64,000 nt of DNA, from contig CAJMOB010000002.1 in NCBI GenBank assembly GCA_905214925.1, forward strand, positions 116,532 to 180,531. Reading direction: 5' to 3'. The number at the start of each line of letters is the position of its first letter. Positions within the stretch are counted from its first letter, which is position 1. Source of the DNA: Scybalomonas sp905214925 (GTDB lineage: Bacteria; Bacillota; Clostridia; Lachnospirales; Lachnospiraceae). The notes beneath the pieces were generated by a model. It worked only from the letters and a program-made list of their open reading frames with translations, was not told where the DNA came from and made no database searches. This document shows positions 33,552 to 41,943 of the stretch, piece by piece. The position numbers were made by a program, and so were the translations under genes.

Positions 33552-34469
33552 TCACTCTTTCGTATTTTCTAAAAACTTTTCTACTAACTCTTTTTCTAAA
33601 CTTAGTTTCTCTACTACAAATTCTAAATCCATACCATTTTCAATCATAATCTTTGCAGCTTCTAATTTTCCTTCTTCTCTTCCTTCTTCTCTTCCTTCTT
33701 CTCTTCCTTCTTCCCGAATACCTTCACTTAAATTACACATACTTTCCATACTCCTTTCCATTGCTTCATTGATATGATAATATTTTTTCAAATACTCCAT
33801 ATCTCGTTCAAATAAGGCTTTGATATAGCGGATCACTTTCTCTTTGGATTGTTGTTTTCCAAGATAAATCAGAATCAAACTAAATGGATCATTCCTTGGA
33901 TCAATGGTTCGCGTCTTTGTATTCATAAAAGAATACTTCACAACTTCTTCCTTCGGAGAATTCGATACAATCCAAACACTATACACTTTCTTCAGTTTAT
34001 CATAATTTGCATCATCTGAAATATCTTTTAATTGTTCTGAAAAAGCTCTTGCAATATAATAGCTTCCCCTCATTTTCAAATTGTATCCTGGATTTGCTTT
34101 TCTTTGAATCTCTACATTTAAAATGAGTTCAATCGCACCATCGTTTGTATGAATAGTCGTTTTTATATCATAGAATATCGTTTTTTCTCCTATATATTTA
34201 CTTTCGCTTTCTAACCTCTCAATTGGTCCATTGACAGCGACTTCCTCTTTTGAGATATTGACATTTCCAATCATAGTAGCTATTTCTTCATAAGAATAGT
34301 CTTTGACTTCTGGTATCACATATTTTGCAATGACACTTAATACTTCTTTATTTCCAAATAAATTTTTGGCTTCTGTATCATAACTAAGATCTAAATCTGA
34401 ATTAATCAGTCTCCGAACGTGATTCGACAACTCTTGTTTATCCTCCCGTATATCTTCCATAATCGCCAC
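33552..34469 (-). CDS. Rpn-family recombination-promoting nuclease/putative transposase
   Basis: A 305-residue PD-(D/E)xK-type protein of the Rpn group. It carries the family pattern NLFGNKEVLSVIAKYVIPEV near residue 36, a probable catalytic region YDIKTTIHTNDGAIELILNVEIQRKANP with conserved Glu-x-Gln-x-Lys, and SVWIVSNSP. Near the C-terminus a REEG tetrapeptide occurs four times, encoded by a 12-bp tandem repeat at about 33670-33717. No transposon ends are seen. Rpn proteins cut DNA and promote recombination in E. coli; the role here is unknown. Confidence 0.85.
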   Translation of the reverse strand: MAIMEDIREDKQELSNHVRRLINSDLDLSYDTEAKNLFGNKEVLSVIAKYVIPEVKDYSYEEIATMIGNVNISKEEVAVNGPIERLESESKYIGEKTIFYDIKTTIHTNDGAIELILNVEIQRKANPGYNLKMRGSYYIARAFSEQLKDISDDANYDKLKKVYSVWIVSNSPKEEVVKYSFMNTKTRTIDPRNDPFSLILIYLGKQQSKEKVIRYIKALFERDMEYLKKYYHINEAMERSMESMCNLSEGIREEGREEGREEGREEGKLEAAKIMIENGMDLEFVVEKLSLEKELVEKFLENTKE

Positions 34470-34532
34470 TCACACTTCCTTTCTTATAATTTCATTATAT
34501 CATAAAAATACTTTTCCTCAATAACATACCTT

Positions 34533-34730
34533 CTCAAGTGTGCACCCAACACTCTTCGCGACTTTCGGTCACTTTGAGCAACGTACACTTTGCCGCGCGC
34601 GAGCAGTTTGTGAAGCAAAAATTTCTTATCTGCGAGCTGTGTATTGTTGCACGTAGTGCTTTTTATTTCATAGAAATTGAATGCTTTCATACATTAATTC
34701 AACAAGGTATTTCCTATGAAATAAAAAAAA
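34533..34730. repeat. Terminator-associated repeat, copy 3 (long form)
   Basis: A composite of GTGTGCACCCAACACTCTTC, a CGCGCGCG-like segment, GCACGTAGTGC followed by TTTTTATTTCATAGAAA, a middle like copy 2, and ATTTCCTATGAAATAAAAAAA. It occupies almost all of the gap between the rplL terminator and the Rpn gene. An open frame of 68 codons here (34484-34690, minus) is treated as chance. Confidence 0.65.
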
Positions 34731-34763
34731 TCCGCAATCTCCTGTTTCCAGTCGATTGCGGAT
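34730..34763 (-). terminator. Terminator after rplL
   Basis: A perfect 10-bp stem ATCCGCAATC/GATTGCGGAT is followed by TTTTTTTT on the minus strand. It runs directly into repeat copy 3. Confidence 0.9.
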
Positions 34764-34805
34764 TCTACTCTATACTTGCTAATTTCGCTAAAGTTAGGAC
34801 TTAAA

Positions 34806-35171
34806 TTATTTAAGTGTAACTTTTGCTCCTTCAGCTTCAAGTTTAGTTTTGATTTCTTCAGCTTCTTCTTTAGATGCAGCTTCTTTTAATACTTTAGGAG
34901 CGTTATCTACAGCTTCTTTAGCTTCTTTTAATCCTAAACCTGTTACTTCACGAACAACTTTGATAACTTTAACTTTGTTTGGACCAACTTCTGTTAATTC
35001 AACGTCGAATTCAGTTTTTTCTTCGCCAGCTCCAGCACCGTCTCCAGCTGCTGCAACTACAACACCTGCTGCTGCAGATACACCAAATTCTTCTTCACAA
35101 GCTTTTACTAATTCATTTAATTCTAATACAGATAAACCTTTGATTACTTCAATAATTTCCTGAGTTGTCAT
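34806..35171 (-). CDS. rplL: Ribosomal protein L7/L12
   Basis: A 121-residue stalk protein of the large subunit that recruits translation GTPases. The N-terminal dimer domain (TTQEIIEVIKGLSVLELNELVKA) is followed by an Ala/Gly hinge and the conserved C-terminal domain (EKTEFDVELTEVGPNKVKVI, GLGLKEAKEAVDNAPKVL). GGAGGAT precedes the ATG. Cotranscribed with rplJ. The gene usually downstream, rpoB, is not present. Confidence 0.98.
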   Translation of the reverse strand: MTTQEIIEVIKGLSVLELNELVKACEEEFGVSAAAGVVVAAAGDGAGAGEEKTEFDVELTEVGPNKVKVIKVVREVTGLGLKEAKEAVDNAPKVLKEAASKEEAEEIKTKLEAEGAKVTLK

Positions 35172-35231
35172 CTTAAAAATCCTCCATTCGATAATTTAAA
35201 TTCAATAATTCGTTATAAACAGAGCAATATC

Positions 35232-35726
35232 TTATGCTTCTGCTTCTTTAGATTCAGCAACTTGCTTGATAACACGAGCAAAGTTTGCGATAGGTGACTG
35301 AATACTTCCAAGGAATTTGGAAAGTAATTCTTCTCTTGATGGAATTGTAGCGATAACCTGGATACCAGCTTTATCGTAGTATGTTCCTTCTACAACACCT
35401 GATTTTAACTCTAATGCTGGAGCGTTTTTAGCAAATTTAGCTAAAATTCTAGCTGGAGCAGTAGCGTCTGTTGAAGAGATAGCGATAGCTGTAGGTCCTT
35501 CTAAATCTGGGCTTAATGCTTCGAAATCTGTTCCCTGAGCAGCTAAACGGATCATTGTGTTTTTGTATACTTTGTATACAACACCTGCTTCTCTTAACTC
35601 TTTACGAAGAGCAGTATCCTGTTCTACTGTGATTCCACGGTAGTCAACTAATACAGCAGACTGAGCATCAGCAAGTAATCCTTTGATCTCTTCTACGATA
35701 GGTTGTTTTAATTCTACTTTAGCCAC
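35232..35726 (-). CDS. rplJ: Ribosomal protein L10
   Basis: A 164-residue protein that anchors L7/L12 dimers to 23S rRNA. The start is GTG at 35726 (product M-AKVELKQPIVEEIK), 8 nt after AGGAGGT; an open frame continues upstream to 35807 through the leader but is not family-like. It contains SAVLVDYRGITVEQDTALRK and the C-terminal helix NFARVIKQVAESKE that binds L7/L12. Expression is controlled by the L10 leader upstream. Confidence 0.97.
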   Translation of the reverse strand: MAKVELKQPIVEEIKGLLADAQSAVLVDYRGITVEQDTALRKELREAGVVYKVYKNTMIRLAAQGTDFEALSPDLEGPTAIAISSTDATAPARILAKFAKNAPALELKSGVVEGTYYDKAGIQVIATIPSREELLSKFLGSIQSPIANFARVIKQVAESKEAEA

Positions 35727-35764
35727 GATTGGTGCACCTCCTATATTATTTGTACACCGCCGAT

Positions 35765-35900
35765 CATAAAAAAAGCTCTGTATCCAAAGACACAGAGCAT
35801 CTATCATTCTTATTATTTTAAGAAAGTGATATTCCCTCGGTAGGCGTTTTGAACCTTATGCTTTACAGCACCTACTGTCTTCGGCAGTATTTACACTAGA
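35765..35900 (-). ncRNA. L10 leader (autoregulatory r-protein leader)
   Basis: The minus-strand leader has the features of the Firmicutes L10 leader: GTAAATACTGCCGAAGACAG, AGGTG, and AAAACGCCTACCGAGG, ahead of a 7-bp stem (GCTCTGT/ACAGAGC, 35775-35798) followed by TTTTTTT. L10 (with L7/L12) binds the upstream structure and shifts the balance towards the attenuator terminator. Confidence 0.9.
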
Positions 35901-35902
35901 AC

Positions 35903-35931
35903 ACTTTACCATGCGTGTCCCAAAATGTCAA
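35903..35931 (-). promoter_or_regulatory. rplJL promoter
   Basis: TTGACA and TAAAGT are separated by 17 bp on the minus strand, just upstream of the L10 leader. It shows that rplJL is a separate unit from rplKA. Confidence 0.8.
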
Positions 35932-36035
35932 GGGATTTTTTTGTAAATTTTTATTAGAATTGACACAAATATCCTAATTTCATTTTTATTATATTTTTGG
36001 ATTTCTGATATAGGTAATATACAATACTTTTACTA

Positions 36036-36866
36036 TTATATTCTTGTAATCTTTACATCTTTTCTTGGCACTGTTCGTTTATATGTTACCCTTGGATACC
36101 CAATTAACATACAGGCCACAAACTGTTCTCCTTCTTCTACTTTTAGTAATTCTGCTATTTTAGGATTGACGGATAACGCTCTTTCTAAAAATCCACTAAA
36201 ATAAGTTCCAAGACCTAAAGCATTTACCATAAGCTCCATTTTTGATGCTGCTAAAGCTCCATTTATCGTTCGATTCGCTTTTATAACAAGTAACACTGGC
36301 GCTTTAAAGAACAATTTATCCTCGCCATCTGGATTTTCTAGAAAATCTTGATACATCTGCTTCCACATATATGCGTATGTAATAAATTGCTTTGGCGTAT
36401 TTTCATCGGCTAACATTTTATCCGCCATCGCATTTAATGTTTCTAACACCATTTTTCTAACTTCTTGAAGTTTTTCTTTTACAATCACATAAGAAACGTC
36501 TTGTATATTGCTCGCCGTTTGTGTGTATTTACCTGCTTCTATTATTCTTTGTATTTTTTCTTCTTCTACATCGTCTTCTTTGAATAACCTAACACTTCTT
36601 CTGAACTTCATAAAGTTCATTAAAGTTTCTGGATCGATATCAAATTTTTCTTTTTCATATTCTATGACTTCATCCATTGCATATTCTTTTTCATCATCAC
36701 AAGATATTGCTTTCACTGGACAAATTGCAATACAGTGACCACACTTGATACAGGTTTTATTTCTTATATATGACTTTCCATCAACCATTTCTATATCGCT
36801 TACAATACAATCTTGTTTACATAAAGTACAACCGATGCATTTATCTGTATTTACTATCATTTCCAT
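36036..36866 (-). CDS. Ferredoxin-nitroreductase fusion protein
   Basis: A 276-residue protein. The N-terminal 60 residues hold two [4Fe-4S] motifs (CIGCTLCKQDC and CIKCGHCIAICPV). The rest is an FMN-dependent nitroreductase domain (MKFRRSVRLFKEDDV, then KYTQTASNIQD, and NALGLGTYFSGFLERAL). Such fusions take electrons from ferredoxin-like clusters to reduce nitro compounds, quinones or related substrates. It is divergent from an HxlR-type regulator, which probably controls it. GGAGAA precedes the ATG. Confidence 0.93.
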   Translation of the reverse strand: MEMIVNTDKCIGCTLCKQDCIVSDIEMVDGKSYIRNKTCIKCGHCIAICPVKAISCDDEKEYAMDEVIEYEKEKFDIDPETLMNFMKFRRSVRLFKEDDVEEEKIQRIIEAGKYTQTASNIQDVSYVIVKEKLQEVRKMVLETLNAMADKMLADENTPKQFITYAYMWKQMYQDFLENPDGEDKLFFKAPVLLVIKANRTINGALAASKMELMVNALGLGTYFSGFLERALSVNPKIAELLKVEEGEQFVACMLIGYPRVTYKRTVPRKDVKITRI

Positions 36867-37039
36867 TCTCCTTTATCTCTTTTTTATGTTTAATCCTATG
36901 GTTTAACACAAGTTTTGCTTTAAGTCAAGTTATGGTAAGATAACAATATAGCAAACATATAAAATTTATTAAGAAAGGAGACTCTAAAATAAGCCCCTCA
37001 TTTAAACTTTAAGGACTATCATTTTAGAAAAAAACAAAA

Positions 37040-37399
37040 ATGAAAATTCGAGAAACTTATACTTGTCCATTGGAACTTACTCACGATATGCTTAAAGGAA
37101 AATGGAAACCGATCATACTATGGCGATTACGCTTTGGCCCTACTTCTCTTTCTAAGTTAGAACACGATATTGATGGTATCACCCAAAAAATGCTACTAGA
37201 ACACCTAAAAGAACTGATCGAGTTCGGCTTTGTTGAGAAGAAAGTATATGAAGGTTATCCATTAAAAGTAGAATATTCTCTAAAAAAACCACAAGGTGAA
37301 AAAATACTTTCGGCATTAAAAATTATGCAAGAAATCGGCATTGACTATATGGTAGAACATGGAATGTCTGATGTTTTAAAGGAAAAGGGACTACTATAG
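37040..37399 (+). CDS. HxlR-family transcriptional regulator
   Basis: A 119-residue winged-helix protein with the family start CPLELTHDMLKGKWKPIILWRL, then LSKLEHDIDGITQKMLLEHLKEL and GFVEKKVYEGYPLKVEYSL. It has a cysteine near residue 9 (TYTCPLE), which in HxlR-type sensors such as YodB and HypR takes part in redox or electrophile sensing. No Shine-Dalgarno lies at the usual distance; GAAAGGAG is about 60 nt upstream, before an 8-bp stem (TCTAAAAT/ATTTTAGA). Its likely targets are the divergent nitroreductase and the following PEBP gene. Confidence 0.92.
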   Translation: MKIRETYTCPLELTHDMLKGKWKPIILWRLRFGPTSLSKLEHDIDGITQKMLLEHLKELIEFGFVEKKVYEGYPLKVEYSLKKPQGEKILSALKIMQEIGIDYMVEHGMSDVLKEKGLL

Positions 37400-37428
37400 A
37401 GTATCAGTACCCACAAAAAAGTAAGTAA

Positions 37429-37457
37429 TTTACACCTTTGTTTCCACCTCGTATAAT
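37429..37457 (+). promoter_or_regulatory. PEBP promoter with possible HxlR site
   Basis: TTTACA and TATAAT are separated by 17 bp. The -35 overlaps a short inverted repeat (GTAAGTAATTTAC, 37421-37433), like sites bound by HxlR-type proteins (inference). Confidence 0.65.
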
Positions 37458-37494
37458 GTAGCTACAAAGAATGGAACATTAGGAGGTTGTTACT

Positions 37495-37998
37495 ATGAAA
37501 ATTATTAGTCATGGAATTATTGATGGAACGATAGAAGATAAATACGGAAAACATGGAGAACATTTTAATGAAAATGGTGTGCCAACCTATTCTCTCCCAT
37601 TTGAAATTTTAGATGCTCCAGAAGGAACAAAAAGTTTTGCTTTACTTCTTGAAGATAAAGATGCTTTTCCAATTAGTGGTGGATTTTCTTGGATTCATTG
37701 GGTAGCAGCAAATATTACAAAAACAAAAATAGACGAAAACGAAAGCCAAACAACAAATGACTTCGTTCAAGGAGTCAATAGCTGGATTAGTATGCAAGGT
37801 GGAAATCAGAGTAAAGAATTATCTTCCTACTATGGAGGAATGGCTCCACCAAACGATCCTCACACTTACGAGCTTCATATCTATGCTTTAGATTGTATGC
37901 TGGACTTAGAAAATGGTTTTATGATGCATGAGATGTTCCGTCAAATGGAAGGACACATTTTAGAGCAAGCGACCTTAAAAGGAAACTATCGTCATTAA
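37495..37998 (+). CDS. YbhB/YbcL-type PEBP (Raf kinase inhibitor-like) protein
   Basis: A 167-residue cytoplasmic protein of the phosphatidylethanolamine-binding family. It shows FALLLEDKDA (the DPDAP-like site), FSWIHWVAANI and the GMAPPNDPHTYELHIYALD stretch with the conserved Pro-Pro and His that form the anion-binding pocket. AGGAGGTT precedes the ATG. Biochemical role in bacteria is unknown. Its position behind an HxlR-type gene suggests a stress-induced unit. Confidence 0.93.
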   Translation: MKIISHGIIDGTIEDKYGKHGEHFNENGVPTYSLPFEILDAPEGTKSFALLLEDKDAFPISGGFSWIHWVAANITKTKIDENESQTTNDFVQGVNSWISMQGGNQSKELSSYYGGMAPPNDPHTYELHIYALDCMLDLENGFMMHEMFRQMEGHILEQATLKGNYRH

Positions 37999-38019
37999 AT
38001 CTCAATAATGAAAAGCAAA

Positions 38020-38050
38020 AGAGAGCTAACTTTACAACAATTAGCTCTCT
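38020..38050. terminator. Bidirectional terminator
   Basis: AGAGAGCTAA / TTAGCTCTCT is a perfect 10-bp stem between convergent genes. The T tract is weak (TCTTC). Confidence 0.65.
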
Positions 38051-38077
38051 TCTTCTATTTATCTCTCAATACTATAT

Positions 38078-39133
38078 TTATTCTATACGAAATCCTTTGG
38101 TCATGCATACATTTCCATCACAACGATAATACAACTTTAAAATAGAACCATCTGCTTTTGTAGCTTCAACTAACCAAACATCTCCTATTTTTATTGCTGT
38201 TGGATAGTTATTGCTAGGTAAGGAATCTCGTATGTAAGATTCGTGTTTAAAATCATCGTAAGCATTTTCAATTCGCCAAAATTTTAACTGTGTAAACCCT
38301 TCTACTTTTCCTGTTACATCCGTTGTACCGAAATAAGACGCCTGATATTCTTTCCCCGCAAGTTTTATTGTATCCACTCTCTCTGGTTTAACATCACCTA
38401 CACTCGATAAACTTTCTGAAAAAACAGACTCTCCATAACGCTCTTTTAATTGATTTCCCATACACGGAATAGAAAGTGTGTAATAATCCATTGATTCTAG
38501 ATCCGTATGGGCGCCTCCATAAATCCCCATAATATTTTGATTTTTTAGCTTATCAAATTCACGGATAAAATTTTCCGCCATCTTATTTTCACGATATACA
38601 TTATCATGAAGATTATAATAGTATTTTCCTTGTTCTATTGCCTCTTCTGCTAACGCATACTGTTCTGAACTCTCTTTTCCTTCTTCTTTTAAATATTCTA
38701 AAAATCGTTTTCCAGTTGAATCATATTGATGTCCCACATCGGTTCCATGGAAAATTGTTTCTGGACATTCCTTTTTTATCTTTTGATAAAATTCCTTATT
38801 ATAAGATGTACTTCCAGCAGTACCTATACAATCTATAAAAAGTTGATCTAATATTGTATCATCTTCTGCCTTCATCCATAGATTTAAAAATTCTGCTGTA
38901 TAATAAGGCTCCTCAGTAAATAAATGTCGCATCCCTTGCTTATGGTAATAATCATACCATAAGTCAAATTCTTGATCTAAAATCTCTTTTACTCCATGGT
39001 ATTCTCCATACAAATAAATATCTCCATGTTTTTTTGAACTTGTTTGTTGTTTCACCCTAGAACAGCCATTTGTCCCTATTAACAAGATACCTACTAACAT
39101 AAAGCATAATAAACGAATGTTTTTACTTTTCAT
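38078..39133 (-). CDS. Lipoprotein of the TraB/ChaN-like superfamily
   Basis: A 351-residue protein with a lipoprotein signal (MLVGILLIGTNGCSRV, Cys at about residue 24). The mature part shows IYLYGEYHGVKEI near its start and MGIYGGAHTDLES later. These are the GExH and GxxH motifs of the TIKI/TraB/ChaN/EreA-like superfamily, which includes metal-dependent peptidases and haem-binding proteins. The C-terminal 100 residues look like a separate beta-rich part. Its substrate is unknown and the superfamily placement rests on motifs only. GGGGAAAG lies upstream of the ATG. Confidence 0.7.
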   Translation of the reverse strand: MKSKNIRLLCFMLVGILLIGTNGCSRVKQQTSSKKHGDIYLYGEYHGVKEILDQEFDLWYDYYHKQGMRHLFTEEPYYTAEFLNLWMKAEDDTILDQLFIDCIGTAGSTSYNKEFYQKIKKECPETIFHGTDVGHQYDSTGKRFLEYLKEEGKESSEQYALAEEAIEQGKYYYNLHDNVYRENKMAENFIREFDKLKNQNIMGIYGGAHTDLESMDYYTLSIPCMGNQLKERYGESVFSESLSSVGDVKPERVDTIKLAGKEYQASYFGTTDVTGKVEGFTQLKFWRIENAYDDFKHESYIRDSLPSNNYPTAIKIGDVWLVEATKADGSILKLYYRCDGNVCMTKGFRIE

Positions 39134-39158
39134 TTTTCTTTCCCCCTACGAAACTCTA

Positions 39159-39923
39159 TTATATGTGACTTTTATCTGTTCGAATAACACGCAATAATCG
39201 TTCCAAAGAAGCATTTGCAATTAATTCCTCTGGAAAATGAATTTCTTCTAACATGGCTAATGCCTTATCATAATGTCCAATATAATAGGCAAAATGGGCG
39301 TCGCTATTCACTGCAATGGAAACTCCAAGTTCTGCACAGCGTTCTGCGATTGTCTTACAAATCATAGAAGGACCCATATCAAAAGAATGATTATTGATTT
39401 CAATGATCTTGTTCTCTTCTTTTGCCACTTTTAGCACTTCATCAATTTCGTACTCCATTCCTGCTCGACCACTATGTCCAATAATATCCACATAGGGATT
39501 TCTCAATGCATTGATATACATCTTTGTATGCTCTACTTTTGTGGCTGGACGAAATTTTTCCCAAGGATGAACGCTTGCAATTACTAGCTCACAGCTTTGT
39601 AAAACTCGTTCTTGTACTGTAATTTCTGGATTCGTCGGGCTTTTCTTATCATAATAAGCAAGATTTCCTTCGTGATCCACAATATCGATCTCGACCCCTT
39701 TCAACACTCGAACTCCACAGATTTCCTCTGGTAAGATAACCCGATTGCCAATTTGGAACATTCCTTCTTTCATATCACTTAAAAATAAAGGACCAAAATG
39801 ATCCGTAATTGCAATGGCCTCTATTCCCTGACTATTAGCATAACGAGCATTTTCCTCAATTGTGCTATAAGCATGATTCGTAAAAATAGAATGTACATGC
39901 ATATCTGTTTTTATTTGATACAT
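39159..39923 (-). CDS. PHP-family phosphatase (YcdX type)
   Basis: A 254-residue PHP-domain hydrolase with metal-binding motifs in order: DMHVHSIFTNHAYST, AITDHFGPL, VEIDIVDHEG, IASVHPWEKF, IIGHSGRAG, INNHSF and NSDAHFAYYIG. The set matches the trinuclear-metal site of YcdX-like phosphatases. GGAGGTAAC precedes the ATG. The substrate is not known. Confidence 0.92.
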   Translation of the reverse strand: MYQIKTDMHVHSIFTNHAYSTIEENARYANSQGIEAIAITDHFGPLFLSDMKEGMFQIGNRVILPEEICGVRVLKGVEIDIVDHEGNLAYYDKKSPTNPEITVQERVLQSCELVIASVHPWEKFRPATKVEHTKMYINALRNPYVDIIGHSGRAGMEYEIDEVLKVAKEENKIIEINNHSFDMGPSMICKTIAERCAELGVSIAVNSDAHFAYYIGHYDKALAMLEEIHFPEELIANASLERLLRVIRTDKSHI

Positions 39924-40092
39924 TATTGTTACCTCCTTATTACTTTTTCTTTCTCTTATTATATCTTACTATTGTTTTTAAAAATCTTCTAGGGATTCCC
40001 TCTTATTTTACGAAAATATAATAAAACGGTTCAAAAACAAAGGATGCGTTACCCATTGCTCACTTCTTTCCGGTTACTTCTAGCAAAGCACA

Positions 40093-40151
40093 AAAAATCG
40101 CTACCTAAAACGATAGAAAATAAATTTCCTACGTTGAAAGTAACGATTTTT
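40093..40151 (-). terminator. Terminator after hydA
   Basis: AAAAATCGTTAC and GTAGCGATTTTT pair over a loop on the minus strand. A fragment of the dispersed repeat (GTTACTTCTAGCAAAGCACA) adjoins it at 40070-40090. Confidence 0.65.
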
Positions 40152-40182
40152 CTCTTAACTCAATCTAATATTGATTCTACTA

Positions 40183-41943
40183 TTATACATCTCTATCTGG
40201 ATAATAAGCATGAGGAAGATCCCAAGCCTTATGATCCGTATGTAAAAGTTCATGTGCTAAATGAGACAATGGTTCTCCTAAGTAATCTTTATAAGTAGCC
40301 TGAACTTCTGGGCTCTCATGGGAGAAACGAATTGCACACTCTTTATCTAATTTATAAAGGTTTTCTCCACGTTCTCCTGCCAATTCTTCTCCATCATGGA
40401 TAATCTGTCCGCCACCGCCGACACAACCACCAGGACAAGCCATGACTTCCACAAAGTCATATTGTACTTCTCCTCTTCTTAACGCGCGAATAAGTTTTCT
40501 TGCATTGGCAAGACCACTGACTACCGCAGTTTTAACGGTATTTCCTGCTACATCAAAGGAGGCTTCTTTCCAACCGTCTAACCCACGCACTTCATAAAAA
40601 GCATCTGGATTTGGCTTCATTCCTGTTGCTAAGTAATAAGAAGTTCTAAGTGCTGCTTCCATTACCCCACCAGTTGCACCAAAAATAACACCTGCACCAG
40701 TTCCTGGTCCTAATGGAGAATCAAATTCTTCCTCTGGAAGATGTTCAATATCAATACCAAGAGAACGGATTTGTGCTACCATTTCTCTCGTTGTAAGAAC
40801 GATATCTACATCTTTTCCTGCTCCAGAATCATTAATGGATGGAATATCACACTCCGCTTTCTTAGCAACACAAGGCATAATGGACACGCTGAAAATATCG
40901 TTTGGATCGATTCCCATTTTCTTTGCAAAATACGTTTTAATAATAGCGCCTTGCATTTGCTGTGGAGACTTCGCTGATGATAGATCATCAACCATATCTG
41001 GATATTGAGATTTTAAAAATCTTACCCATCCTGGACAGCAAGAAGTAAACATTGGATATTTAAAATCTTCTTTATGTTTTAATCGTTCTAAGAATTCGCT
41101 TCCCTCTTCCATAATGGTCAAATCTGCACCATAATTGGTATCAAATACATAGTCAAATCCCATGCGACGAAGAGCGGCTGCTAAACGTTTTGGAGTAGCA
41201 ATTTCTCTTGATACCCCAAAGGCTTCTCCCCAAGAGGTTCGAACAGATGGCGCTACTTGCACAACCGTCACTTTCTTTCCTGTGCTAATTGGAGCATCAA
41301 ATCCAAACACTTTTCCTTTATCATTTCTTGCAGATAATGCACCTACTGGACAATGGGTAATACACTGTCCACAAAGCACACACTCAGAATCTTTAATTTT
41401 TCGATTATAGGATACATCAACGGTTGTTCTAGAACCTGTTTTTGCAATATCCCAAATATGAATACTCTGTACTTTATCACACACTTGTACACAACGCATA
41501 CATTTAATACATTTGCTTGCATCTCTTACAAGTGGAAACTTTGTGCTCCATGGAGCATATGTAACTTCTTTTTTATAAGTTTCTGTATTGAGTCCAAGCT
41601 GATAAGAAATTTTTTGTAACGTACAATTTCCATTTCTTGTACAAGTTGGACAATTACAATTATGTTGAGATAAAATAAGTTCTACATTAGTTCTTCTAGC
41701 ATCTCGTACTCTTGCAGAGTTGGTCAACACTTCCATGCCTTCGCTTACGACGTTGTTACAAGAAGTTACCAGTCTTTCTACACCGACTACTTCCACACAA
41801 CAGACACGACAGGCTCCGATATCATTAATTCCCTTCAAATAACAAAGGCTTGGTACTGGATAATGTGCCTGCTTACACGCCTCCAAAATGGTTGTTCCTT
41901 CTGGAACTGTAATCGGTACATTGTTAATTTTTAAATTTACCAT
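40183..41943 (-). CDS. hydA: [FeFe] hydrogenase, catalytic subunit
   Basis: A 586-residue cytoplasmic hydrogenase. Clusters in order: [2Fe-2S] (Cys34, Cys45, Cys48, Cys62), a His-ligated [4Fe-4S] (HNCNCPTCTRNGNC at about 94-107), two [4Fe-4S] (CIKCMRCVQVC and CVLCGQCITHC), then the H-cluster domain with P1 TSCCPGW (Cys302-303), P2 IMPCVAKKAE (Cys358) and P3 MACPGGCVGGGGQ (Cys503, Cys507). All H-cluster ligands are present. Its start overlaps the end of the partner flavoprotein gene by 7 nt. No HydE, HydF or HydG maturases are in the window. It probably evolves H2 from NAD(P)H and/or ferredoxin. Confidence 0.96.
   Translation of the reverse strand: MVNLKINNVPITVPEGTTILEACKQAHYPVPSLCYLKGINDIGACRVCCVEVVGVERLVTSCNNVVSEGMEVLTNSARVRDARRTNVELILSQHNCNCPTCTRNGNCTLQKISYQLGLNTETYKKEVTYAPWSTKFPLVRDASKCIKCMRCVQVCDKVQSIHIWDIAKTGSRTTVDVSYNRKIKDSECVLCGQCITHCPVGALSARNDKGKVFGFDAPISTGKKVTVVQVAPSVRTSWGEAFGVSREIATPKRLAAALRRMGFDYVFDTNYGADLTIMEEGSEFLERLKHKEDFKYPMFTSCCPGWVRFLKSQYPDMVDDLSSAKSPQQMQGAIIKTYFAKKMGIDPNDIFSVSIMPCVAKKAECDIPSINDSGAGKDVDIVLTTREMVAQIRSLGIDIEHLPEEEFDSPLGPGTGAGVIFGATGGVMEAALRTSYYLATGMKPNPDAFYEVRGLDGWKEASFDVAGNTVKTAVVSGLANARKLIRALRRGEVQYDFVEVMACPGGCVGGGGQIIHDGEELAGERGENLYKLDKECAIRFSHESPEVQATYKDYLGEPLSHLAHELLHTDHKAWDLPHAYYPDRDV

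Noticed and set aside
33660..33720. Tandem repeats that could suggest a CRISPR array
   Set aside because: The 12-bp units are contiguous and coding, with no spacers. No CRISPR array or cas gene is seen in the window.
34484..34690. 68-codon minus-strand ORF between rplL and the Rpn gene
   Set aside because: It lies within a dispersed repeat, has no good ribosome site, and its product resembles no family.
34849..35163. Plus-strand ORF opposite rplL
   Set aside because: Ala/Ser-rich shadow of the L7/L12 coding sequence.
35560..35585. TTGTATAC-like palindromes within rplJ
   Set aside because: Inside coding sequence and explained by Lys/Tyr/Val codons.
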